A stretch of DNA of 6,302 nucleotides, from assembly GCA_027004315.1 (NCBI GenBank), contig JALTHV010000347.1, forward strand, positions 1 to 6,302, in the 5' to 3' direction. Each line of letters starts with the position of its first letter. The first letter of the stretch is position 1. Made by a program: the position numbers and the translations under genes. Positions 1 to 5,543 of this stretch are shown in pieces. The notes beneath the pieces are model-generated. The model had not been told where the DNA came from. It saw only the letters and a program-made list of their open reading frames with translations, and searched no databases. The DNA is from Deltaproteobacteria bacterium (GTDB lineage Bacteria; Desulfobacterota; Dissulfuribacteria; Dissulfuribacterales; UBA3076).

Positions 1-88
1 AAAGTAAGAGATTAGATATGATTTCTTGCCTTACCCTTTGGGCCTTGAGCTAACTTTCATGCTCAGTCCCTCCGGCGTGAAGGGTTAC
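1..88 (-). mobile_element. Possible IS66-like element end running off the left edge
   Basis: Read on the minus strand from position 88 inward, the sequence begins GTAACCCTTCACG. Its first 12 bases match the outer end of the repeat at 1232 (GTAACCGTTCAC) at 11 positions. Inside that the similarity stops, so this would be a different or strongly diverged element. The other end lies outside the window and no target duplication can be tested. This rests on a short match and is tentative. Confidence 0.25.
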
Positions 89-103
89 GTACAGTCCCTG
101 AGC
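61..103 (-). other. Hairpin-forming inverted repeat just after purM
   Basis: Five bases past the purM stop the transcript can fold: GCTCAG (98-103) pairs with CTGAGC (61-66), and inside it CCCTTC (79-84) pairs with GGAGGG (68-73) around a 5-base loop. No U-rich tract follows, so it is not a standard intrinsic terminator; it may protect or process the mRNA end. The same stretch also contains a sequence resembling the IS66-like ends elsewhere in the window, which is a competing explanation. Confidence 0.35.
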
Positions 104-107
104 GCGG

Positions 108-1157
108 TTATGTCTGAAAGACTACTGGTGGTTTCTCAGGCCCTCTCTCTTCTATATGACCGATGACATAGGCCTGTTCATCAAATGCCTGGATCTGAAA
201 GAGTATATCCTGCACGTCTGCCTCATGTACTATGAGTACCATGCCTATACCACAGTTGAAGGTACGGAGCATCTCTTTCTCAGAGATCCTGCCTTTCTCC
301 TGCAGGAAACGAAAGATAGGTGGGATTGGCCAACTATCTTTCTTGATTACCGCCTTGCAGGTCTTGGGGAGTATCCTGGGTATATTGTCCAGGAAGGCGC
401 CGCCTGTGATATGTACCATCCCATTGATTCGTTTTTGCTTGAGCAGGTGACTGATTATCTTGGTATATATCTTTGTGGGCGTAAGGAGTATTTCACCTAG
501 GCTCTGATCTCCAATTGCCGGTATTTTGTCCGATACAGTAAGGCCCAGTTCCTCAAAGAAGATCTTGCGTACCAGAGAAAAACCATTGCTATGAAGCCCG
601 CTTGATGCCAGGCCTATGATCACCTGTCCTACGCCTATCTCGGACCCGTCGATGATCTTGTCTCTGTCTACTGCCCCTACAACAAATCCGGCAAGGTCAT
701 AGTCATTTTCTGCATAGAGCCCTGGCATTTCAGCGGTCTCACCACCGATAAGGGAACAGTCTGCCTCTTTGCACCCGTCTGTAATCCCTTTTATGACATC
801 GATTGCTGTCTCAGGCTCCAACCTGCCAGTGGCAAAGTAGTCCATGAAGAACAGGGGTTGGGCCCCGCATACCAGTATGTCGTTAACACACATAGCAACG
901 AGGTCGATCCCTATTGTCTCATGCCTGTTGGACAGGACAGCAATCTTAATTTTGGTCCCTACGCCGTCAGTAGAGGATACCAGGACAGGCTGGTGGTAGC
1001 GTTCAAGATCAAGGGCAAAGAGCCCTGCAAAACCACCGATCTCTGTAAGCACCCCACGCTTAAAGGTAGAGGAGACCATAGGCCTTATCTCTCTTATTAG
1101 CTCATTAGCCTTATCTATATCTACACCTGCCTGGGTATATCGTGTGTCACCTTTCAT
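108..1157 (-). CDS. purM: Phosphoribosylformylglycinamidine cyclo-ligase (AIR synthetase)
   Basis: This enzyme catalyses the fifth step of de novo purine synthesis: ATP-dependent ring closure of FGAM to aminoimidazole ribonucleotide, in the cytosol. The 349-residue product has the usual family length and is co-linear with PurM. An N-terminal Y-x-x-AGVD (residues 7-13) is followed by STDGVGTK at 62-69 (nucleotide and phosphate binding), GID..AMCVNDI at 83-94, GGETAEMPG at 138-146 and SSGLHSNG at 185-192; a late HITGGAFLDNIPR segment is typical of the C-terminal domain. The ATG is preceded by AGAGGT with a 5-base spacer, which fixes the start. It is transcribed away from the plus-strand genes and has its own promoter. 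The next gene on this strand would lie beyond the left edge; purN is a common neighbour but is not seen. The protein looks intact and functional. Confidence 0.97.
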   Translation of the reverse strand: MKGDTRYTQAGVDIDKANELIREIRPMVSSTFKRGVLTEIGGFAGLFALDLERYHQPVLVSSTDGVGTKIKIAVLSNRHETIGIDLVAMCVNDILVCGAQPLFFMDYFATGRLEPETAIDVIKGITDGCKEADCSLIGGETAEMPGLYAENDYDLAGFVVGAVDRDKIIDGSEIGVGQVIIGLASSGLHSNGFSLVRKIFFEELGLTVSDKIPAIGDQSLGEILLTPTKIYTKIISHLLKQKRINGMVHITGGAFLDNIPRILPKTCKAVIKKDSWPIPPIFRFLQEKGRISEKEMLRTFNCGIGMVLIVHEADVQDILFQIQAFDEQAYVIGHIEERGPEKPPVVFQT

Positions 1158-1181
1158 GTTTTACCTCTTTTAGTGGAGATA

Positions 1182-1210
1182 TTTGTAAACTGTACATGGC
1201 TAGAAGTCAA
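1182..1210 (-). promoter_or_regulatory. Candidate sigma-70 promoter of purM
   Basis: On the minus strand TTGACT (1205-1210) lies 17 bases before TACAAA (1182-1187). That is five of six matches to the -35 and four of six to the -10 consensus at optimal spacing. Transcription would start near 1175, giving a leader of under 20 bases that includes the AGAGGT ribosome site. No PurR-like operator was recognised. The truncated IS66-like repeat begins only about 22 bases upstream of the -35. Confidence 0.55.
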
Positions 1211-1231
1211 TCAGGAGAAGACAGAAGGAGC

Positions 1232-1325
1232 GTAACCGTTCACATTCTCCCCGGCCAGCAGTAGCATTTTGAAGGGCTTCAGGAGCATCGCTTGATGCAC
1301 AAGATCAGGGCACTCTGCTAATCCA
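1232..1325 (+). mobile_element. Truncated (single-ended) copy of the IS66-like MITE
   Basis: The segment starts GTAACCGTTCAC and continues with the same subterminal sequence as the complete element at 2515-2663, in the opposite orientation. Bases 1271-1319 match the reverse complement of 2579-2627 at about 45 of 49 positions by hand alignment. Both copies share a small GCATC-4-GATGC hairpin. Similarity fades after AATCC at 1320-1324 and no second terminal repeat follows, so this is a decayed or one-ended copy. The eight bases to its left (GAAGGAGC) have no partner at a plausible right end. Confidence 0.7.
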
Positions 1326-1381
1326 CTGCAATCTACATATGGTGCGGAGTCAAATTAATAGTCATATCCATTTTTTCTTGA

Positions 1382-1410
1382 TTGGCTATTTAGTAATTTA
1401 ATATTATACT
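1382..1410 (+). promoter_or_regulatory. Candidate promoter for the Cys-rich/deaminase/radical SAM operon
   Basis: TTGGCT (1382-1387) and TATACT (1405-1410) are 17 bases apart, in the AT-rich stretch before the first plus-strand gene. The match is four of six and five of six to the sigma-70 consensus. An overlapping alternative uses TTGATT (1378-1383). The start point would be near 1417, about 40 bases before the chosen start codon. No operator was recognised. Confidence 0.45.
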
Positions 1411-1454
1411 ATTGTGGATATTTATAGGGATTTCTTGGGATGAAGGAGAATAAT

Positions 1455-1988
1455 ATGGTTATCAATTCCCCCATACGGCTGCTTATAGGTACTGGTTATC
1501 CAATCCTTAAAAAGATCGAGTGTGCTGAGGCAATATTTGGTGCCTATGGTAGAGAATTGTTGTCTGATGAGAAGATCAAGTCCCTGCTTGATGTCTATCG
1601 TCAGGCCATCCGGCAGTCTTGGGTACAGATGGAGGAGACCGGAGTAGTTGCAGAGTGTACTGATTGTGCCACTGACGGTGGAGCGAGCTGTTGTGCGAAG
1701 GGAATAGAAGACCATTTTGATGCAACTTTACTCCTAATCAATCTCTTGATGGGCTGTGAGCTCCCTTCATCTCGCTGGGACAAGACAGGCTGTTGGTTTT
1801 TGGGTGAACGGGGTTGTAAACTTATTGCCAGGCACGTGATCTGCGTTAATTACATCTGTAGGCGTCTCTACAACAGAATAGGTGAAAAGGGACTTCGACC
1901 CGTGCAGGTAAAGATGATAGAGGAGACAGATGCGGGATTTTTCCTTGAGGAGGCCATCAAAAAGTGGTTGAGGAGCAGAGGCATCTGA
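1455..1988 (+). CDS. Cys-rich protein with a YkgJ-like metal-binding pattern
   Basis: This 177-residue soluble protein has no signal peptide or membrane segment. It carries ten cysteines: C23, C68-x2-C71, adjacent C79-C80, then C101, C113, C121, C130 and C135. The C-x-x-C...CC block followed by C-x-F-L-x4-C-x-L-x3-R-x3-C-x4-C (113-135) resembles the YkgJ/UPF0153 family, thought to chelate zinc or an iron-sulfur cluster; I did not recognise a closer family. The flanks (1-65 and 140-177) are probably helical and unassigned. The start is taken at the ATG at 1455 because AAGGAG lies six bases before it; an in-frame ATG at 1440 has a poorer ribosome site and would add five residues. It is the first gene of its operon, and its 3' end overlaps the next gene by 25 bases, so translation is probably coupled. 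The biochemical role is unknown; a maturation or metal-supply partner for the downstream enzymes is only inference. Confidence 0.8.
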   Translation: MVINSPIRLLIGTGYPILKKIECAEAIFGAYGRELLSDEKIKSLLDVYRQAIRQSWVQMEETGVVAECTDCATDGGASCCAKGIEDHFDATLLLINLLMGCELPSSRWDKTGCWFLGERGCKLIARHVICVNYICRRLYNRIGEKGLRPVQVKMIEETDAGFFLEEAIKKWLRSRGI

Positions 1989-2518
1989 ACCACGATAAAT
2001 GGATGTCTATAGCACTGGATCTGGCTGAGAGTGCCATGTCGAGAGGGGATTTCCCTGTGGGGTGTATCTTGGTTTCAGGGGATACCTTGGTAGGGTCTGG
2101 AACTAGGTCTCATACCAGATCAGGAGACGTAAATGAGCTTGATCATGCCGAGATATCTACCATCAGGGACTGGATTGCCAGAGGCAGGCCCCTTGGGGAT
2201 AGTGGTGATTTGACCCTCACTGCATACTGCAATCTTGAGCCATGTCTTATGTGCCTTGGGGCCATGATTCTCAATGGCATCAGGAGGGTTGTCTATGCCT
2301 ATGAGGATGTCATGGGCGGGGCAACGGGTCTGGATCTTTCAAGGCCTCTGAGTGCAGCGGGCATCAGGGATGGCAATCTCTATATAGATAGCCATATAGA
2401 GATAATAGGGGGTATCAAGAGGGAGGAGAGCCTGGCGCTCTTTAAGAGATTTTTTCTCGATCCGGCAAATTCTTACTGGAAAGATAGTATGTTATATAGA
2501 TATACACTGGAGGCGTAA
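1964..2518 (+). CDS. Zinc-dependent nucleoside/cytidine deaminase-like protein
   Basis: This 184-residue protein belongs to the cytidine/deoxycytidylate deaminase superfamily, which hydrolytically deaminates bases or nucleosides. The zinc site is complete: H61-A-E63 (ligand and proton shuttle) and P93-C94-x2-C97. FPVGC near residue 30 and RRVVYAYED after the PCxxC motif match the core fold. Unlike typical TadA it lacks the usual asparagine-rich loop before HAE and has a long, different C-terminal region (residues 120-184), so a free-nucleoside or base substrate is as likely as tRNA. The GTG start is supported by GAGGAGG ten bases upstream, inside the preceding gene; the next in-frame ATG (residue 14) has no well-placed site. 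The stop TAA comes from the first bases of the MITE inserted here; without the insertion the protein would end in V-C two residues later. The function is therefore probably undamaged. Confidence 0.88.
   Translation: MVEEQRHLNHDKWMSIALDLAESAMSRGDFPVGCILVSGDTLVGSGTRSHTRSGDVNELDHAEISTIRDWIARGRPLGDSGDLTLTAYCNLEPCLMCLGAMILNGIRRVVYAYEDVMGGATGLDLSRPLSAAGIRDGNLYIDSHIEIIGGIKREESLALFKRFFLDPANSYWKDSMLYRYTLEA
2507..2514 (+). repeat. Left target-site duplication of the MITE
   Basis: CTGGAGGC directly precedes the GTAA end of the element and encodes L-E-A at the deaminase C terminus. The identical octamer is at 2664-2671; the ninth base (G) also matches on both sides. Confidence 0.75.
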
Positions 2519-2663
2519 GCGTTCACATTATCTCCCGGTCAGCGGTAGCTTTTTTCAGGGTTTCAATGCGGATTAATAAGCAGAGTGCCCTGATTTTGTG
2601 CATCAAACGATGCTCCTGAAGCCCTGAAAAAAGCTACCGCTGGCCGGGGACGTGAACAGTTAT
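2515..2663 (-). mobile_element. 149-bp IS66-like MITE (complete, with target duplication)
   Basis: This is a short non-autonomous element with no coding capacity. The left end reads GTAAGCGTTCAC and the right end, on the other strand, ATAACTGTTCAC. Further in, 2540-2560 and 2622-2642 are perfect 21-base inverted copies, with a four-base length difference between the arms outside that. The 61-base centre (2561-2621) contains a GCATC/GATGC hairpin. CTGGAGGC abuts both ends. Ends starting GTAA and an 8-bp duplication are known traits of the IS66 family, so mobilisation in trans by an IS66-type transposase is inferred; no transposase is in the window. The orientation is assigned so that its right end corresponds to the outer end of the copy at 1232. 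In RNA the arms could form a long hairpin between the deaminase and radical SAM genes. Confidence 0.82.
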
Positions 2664-2671
2664 CTGGAGGC
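2664..2671 (+). repeat. Right target-site duplication of the MITE
   Basis: CTGGAGGC directly follows the right end of the element. Read in the original deaminase frame it continues as L-E-A-V-C and a TAA stop at 2679-2681, a remnant of the pre-insertion 3' end of that gene. Confidence 0.75.
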
Positions 2672-2709
2672 GGTCTGCTAACTTATATCAATTCAGAAAG
2701 TTGAATTTT

Positions 2710-3798
2710 ATGAAAATAGAACACAGGACGGTCCAGTTCCAGGCACATACACGCAATCTGTTTCTTCACCTGCTCACTCAGTGCAATCTCCATTGCCTCC
2801 ATTGCTATATCAATCCGGAACAGCATGGGAACCGGATCCTGGACAGGGATACAATAGCCAAGTGGCTGGCCATTTTTGCGGACAGGGATCAGGTCAATAG
2901 CCAGAGGCCTGTCCAGGCACATCCCGTTATCAGGGCAAGGGATGCAGAGGTTCAGCGCATAGCGAGTGAGACAAACGTCATATTCCTGGGGGGAGAGCCT
3001 ACCCTCAATCCTGCATTGCCTGATGCCATCAGAGAGGCAAGACGCCTGGGTTATGCCTCTATCACAGTAGATACCAATGGGTTCCTCTTCCACGATATCC
3101 TTAATAGAGTATCTCCTGAAGAACTGGACTACTTTAGCTTCAGCCTCGATGGCTCTTGTCCCCAGGTCAATGACCCTATCAGGGGGGGAGGGGTCTTTGA
3201 GACCTGTACTTCCGGAATCAGGCGGGCGATAGCCAGGGGCTTTGAGACCAGCGTCATATTTACGGCAAGCAGGATGAATATCCGGGATCTTGTAAATATG
3301 CCGGCAATCCTAAGAGGCCTTGGGGTGAGGCGTTTTTTCATCCAGGTCATAGGTATCAGGGGCAATTCTGCCAGGAAGGGTGGGGCCTCTCTCCAGCTCG
3401 GCAGGGAAGAGTGGGAGTCGATAGTCCCTGATGTGGCGGGCAAGGCCGCTGAGATGGGTATGCATGTGACCTATCCCAAGGTATTCCTGGGCCCTGACGA
3501 GCCCTTTGCCTGTGCAGGCCTCGTTGCCGACAACCACTTCGTGTTTCCTAATGGCAGGGTCTATACGTGTCCTCTCTGTGAGGACTATCCCATACACTCT
3601 ATGGAGATAGTAAAAGATGAACTCAGGAGACGTCCTCCCATAAGGGAATGTGACCTCTATTCCCTCCAGATCCCTGAAGGCTGTGTATTGAACAGGATAC
3701 TCCATCCTGGGAATATCCCCTATGATGCAGATGGCAGGCCCCTCTGCCGCATTGCCTGCTGTATGCTCAAGGAGGAGGTCCTGCCAGCAGAGGACTGA
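2710..3798 (+). CDS. Radical SAM protein with a partial SPASM-like C-terminal cysteine region
   Basis: This 362-residue enzyme has the radical SAM signature C25-x3-C29-x2-C32 that binds the SAM-cleaving [4Fe-4S] cluster, and GGEPTLN from residue 94 for SAM methionine/carboxylate binding. D-T-N-G near 121-124 and S-L-D-G near 145-148 are typical TIM-barrel strands. The C-terminal half has C268-x13-G282-x4-C287-x2-C290, which fits the opening of a SPASM/twitch auxiliary cluster, and further cysteines at 314, 325, 346, 350 and 351 in non-standard spacing. The gap between the cysteine motif and GGEP is longer than usual, with a charged insertion at about 58-88. The ATG at 2710 is preceded by AGAAAG at nine bases; an in-frame TTG at 2701 is the alternative. 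It was probably in one operon with the deaminase before the MITE arrived. SPASM-type relatives modify peptides or proteins, but no precursor peptide was found here and the substrate is unknown. Confidence 0.9.
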   Translation: MKIEHRTVQFQAHTRNLFLHLLTQCNLHCLHCYINPEQHGNRILDRDTIAKWLAIFADRDQVNSQRPVQAHPVIRARDAEVQRIASETNVIFLGGEPTLNPALPDAIREARRLGYASITVDTNGFLFHDILNRVSPEELDYFSFSLDGSCPQVNDPIRGGGVFETCTSGIRRAIARGFETSVIFTASRMNIRDLVNMPAILRGLGVRRFFIQVIGIRGNSARKGGASLQLGREEWESIVPDVAGKAAEMGMHVTYPKVFLGPDEPFACAGLVADNHFVFPNGRVYTCPLCEDYPIHSMEIVKDELRRRPPIRECDLYSLQIPEGCVLNRILHPGNIPYDADGRPLCRIACCMLKEEVLPAED

Positions 3799-4768
3799 TA
3801 TCTATCCGGTGAGAGATGAGTCCCTGTGCCAGGAGTATATCTCTAGTCTGCTCCCAGGCCCTTTTATCAATTGTCCCGATCTCTCTGTTCCCCCTAGGAA
3901 TTACCAGTGCCCTGGTTGCATCGATCTGTTTCTCTATAATGGGTATAGGGGTATCTGGATCCAGCCTGTGTATCGCCTCAGCTACCCGGGATTTCAGCCC
4001 GGGGTCCATGGCAGCTTTCCAACCCTCCAAGATGGCCTCTGTAAAGTCTCTTACCATCTTGGGCCGTTCCATATATACCTTTTTTGAGGTGATAAGGGAA
4101 TTGGCTACGAACCGGATACCAGCGGTGCTGGGGTTGAAAAAACCGGCCTGCTCCCCATTTTTTGCCATTTTTTCCTGGAAGATTATTCCCTCTATGTTTC
4201 TATAGACTGGCCAGAGATCGACTTCACCCCTCCAAAAGGGATTAAAATCGTAATGTACGGCATATAGCTTCAGGTCATCTAGACTGATCCTATATTGCCT
4301 TAAAAGGCTTATCAGGATGGCCTCATCATTACCGCCGTAGGTGACACCGATACAGAGGCCCTTCAGGTCCTGAGGCCTCTTGATAATCAATCCATTTCTC
4401 TTGGCATAGATCCACTGGAGTGGATTTATCTGGAATATCTGTGCCAGCACCACGACCTTGGCCCCTTTGGCAACGGCACGTATTACCTGGTCTGCCGAGG
4501 CTACACCAAACTGGGCCCTCCCAAGCTCAAGGTCCTTTATGGCATCCTGTTCCGGGCCGCCTTCACGGATATCTACCGTGAGGTTATGGGCCTTGAATAT
4601 CCCTGCTTCCTGTGCCCAGATATCTCCTGCCGCACTGACATTATAGAGCCACTTTAATCGATAGACTATCGATCCTGGATTCCTCTTTGAGGTACATCCA
4701 GAGAGACAGAGAGACAGAGTGCCCCATACTATCAGAATCCCTATATATACTCTCTTACCTGGATTCAT
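3767..4768 (-). CDS. THI5/SsuA-like ABC transporter substrate-binding lipoprotein
   Basis: This is the periplasmic solute receptor of the importer encoded upstream. From the ATG at 4768 it has 333 residues. A signal peptide has a positive start (K5-R6), a hydrophobic stretch and the lipobox L-S-G-C, so C25 would be lipid-anchored. The mature part follows the NMT1/THI5-like fold: a W-L-Y-N-V start, A...A-G-I-F, G-G-P, L-G-x-A-x-F-G-V, A-Q-I-F-Q-x-N-P, D-L-K-G-x-x-I-G-V and G-G-N-D-E. This is the pattern of ThiY-type pyrimidine-precursor receptors and of sulfonate/taurine and riboflavin relatives, so the ligand cannot be fixed. The open frame continues 20 codons upstream into the permease gene, but that extension would hide the signal peptide. 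No strong ribosome site sits at this ATG; AGGAG lies before an out-of-frame ATG at 4790, suggesting coupled translation. Its last 32 bases overlap the radical SAM gene on the other strand. Confidence 0.9.
   Translation of the reverse strand: MNPGKRVYIGILIVWGTLSLCLSGCTSKRNPGSIVYRLKWLYNVSAAGDIWAQEAGIFKAHNLTVDIREGGPEQDAIKDLELGRAQFGVASADQVIRAVAKGAKVVVLAQIFQINPLQWIYAKRNGLIIKRPQDLKGLCIGVTYGGNDEAILISLLRQYRISLDDLKLYAVHYDFNPFWRGEVDLWPVYRNIEGIIFQEKMAKNGEQAGFFNPSTAGIRFVANSLITSKKVYMERPKMVRDFTEAILEGWKAAMDPGLKSRVAEAIHRLDPDTPIPIIEKQIDATRALVIPRGNREIGTIDKRAWEQTRDILLAQGLISHRIDISPLLAGPPP
4699..4719 (-). repeat. 8-bp tandem repeat in the signal-peptide coding region
   Basis: CAGAGAGA (plus strand) is repeated about 2.6 times in register. 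On the coding strand it encodes the L-S-L-C-L-S run just before the lipobox cysteine. Loss or gain of one 8-base unit would shift the frame of the lipoprotein. Confidence 0.6.
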
Positions 4769-4790
4769 AACTGCCAGTTTTCTTCTGCAT
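4755..4790 (-). CDS. Possible 11-residue leader ORF overlapping the lipoprotein start
   Basis: Immediately after the permease stop (TAGATG) an ATG follows AGGAG at five bases and encodes MQKKTGSYESR before TAA. It overlaps the start of the substrate-binding gene in another frame and has the better ribosome site. It could pass ribosomes to the ATG at 4768, or it could be chance; a sequencing frameshift is less likely because the in-frame ATG already gives a full signal peptide. Confidence 0.3.
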   Translation of the reverse strand: MQKKTGSYESR

Positions 4791-5543
4791 CTATTCTCCT
4801 GTGAGCCTGGCCTTGATCCACGTTCCAATTGTCTCTATAAGAGACAGATACAGAGAGGAGCAGAGGCCTATCAGAAATAGGGCCACGAGAATTCTCGCCA
4901 GATTGCTCTGATAGAGGGCCTTTCTTATTACATAGCCAATACCCTGGCTTGCGGCCAGGAACTCGGCTACTATGGTACCAACCATGGCCAGTGTACCGCT
5001 TCCCACAATAACAGTTATGATCTTGTCCAGGTTTTCAAAGGTCCTTATGCTGAGTTCTAACCTCCAGTTGATCCTGCCAGTTATCCTGTAGAAGTGCTCT
5101 ACTTCTTCCACGGGCTCTGCAAATATGCCTATAAAACTCAAGAGTAGAGGGAAATAGCATATCATTGCCGCTATGAGGAGCCTAGATGACAGTCCATCTC
5201 CAAGGAACAGGAATATTATAGGTGCTACTGCCACTATGGGATATGCCTGGAGGTTGTAGGCCGCTATGCGCGTGAGATTGCCAGGCCAGGAATTCAGGCG
5301 GCCCACGAGCCCTACTGCTGTTGCAAGTACAATGGCAATCATATGGCCTGCGATCGCTACGGCCGAGGTATTTAAAACGGCCTCTACATAAAACAGGCCG
5401 TTCTGCCGGGCTATCTGCAGGATCTCAAGAGGAGACGGTATCAGGTAGTCAGAGAAACCATATACTATCTTCACGGCCCACAGTAGGCCTAAAGCCACTG
5501 TATAGATGGAAAAGAATTGAACCAGACGTTCCAGGGTCTTCAC
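4791..5543 (-). CDS. ABC transporter permease (SsuC/TauC/ThiX type)
   Basis: This 250-residue inner-membrane protein forms the translocation pore, probably as a homodimer. About six hydrophobic segments are visible, at roughly 9-28, 58-80, 93-115, 120-143, 175-200 and 217-240. The late segment G-S-G-T-L-A-M-V-G-T-I-V-A-E-F-L-A-A-S-Q followed by G-I-G-Y-V-I is characteristic of the SsuC/TauC/NrtB permease group. The cytoplasmic loop before it (about 147-172), which docks on the ATPase, keeps a glycine but lacks the usual EAA and the distal proline, so the coupling helix is atypical. The GTG start shares its G with the stop of the ATPase gene (TAGTG), indicating translational coupling; no other start occurs before residue 68. 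The 22 bases after its stop lead into the substrate-binding gene. Confidence 0.92.
   Translation of the reverse strand: MKTLERLVQFFSIYTVALGLLWAVKIVYGFSDYLIPSPLEILQIARQNGLFYVEAVLNTSAVAIAGHMIAIVLATAVGLVGRLNSWPGNLTRIAAYNLQAYPIVAVAPIIFLFLGDGLSSRLLIAAMICYFPLLLSFIGIFAEPVEEVEHFYRITGRINWRLELSIRTFENLDKIITVIVGSGTLAMVGTIVAEFLAASQGIGYVIRKALYQSNLARILVALFLIGLCSSLYLSLIETIGTWIKARLTGE

Noticed and set aside
156..1100. Plus-strand open frames opposite purM.
   Set aside because: They are antisense to a full-length conserved enzyme and their translations show no recognisable domain.
1224..1448. GAAGGAG occurs at 1224-1230 and 1442-1448 and might be a target duplication of the left repeat.
   Set aside because: No inverted end lies next to the second occurrence; it is simply the ribosome binding site of the Cys-rich gene.
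1232..2663. The two inverted IS66-like ends could bound a composite unit carrying the Cys-rich and deaminase genes.
   Set aside because: The outer flanks (GAAGGAGC and CTGGAGGC) do not form a target duplication, while the right-hand copy has its own perfect duplication, so it moved alone.
2515..2663. The long inverted repeat as an intrinsic terminator after the deaminase gene.
   Set aside because: No U-rich run follows either arm, and the ends plus target duplication explain it as a mobile element.
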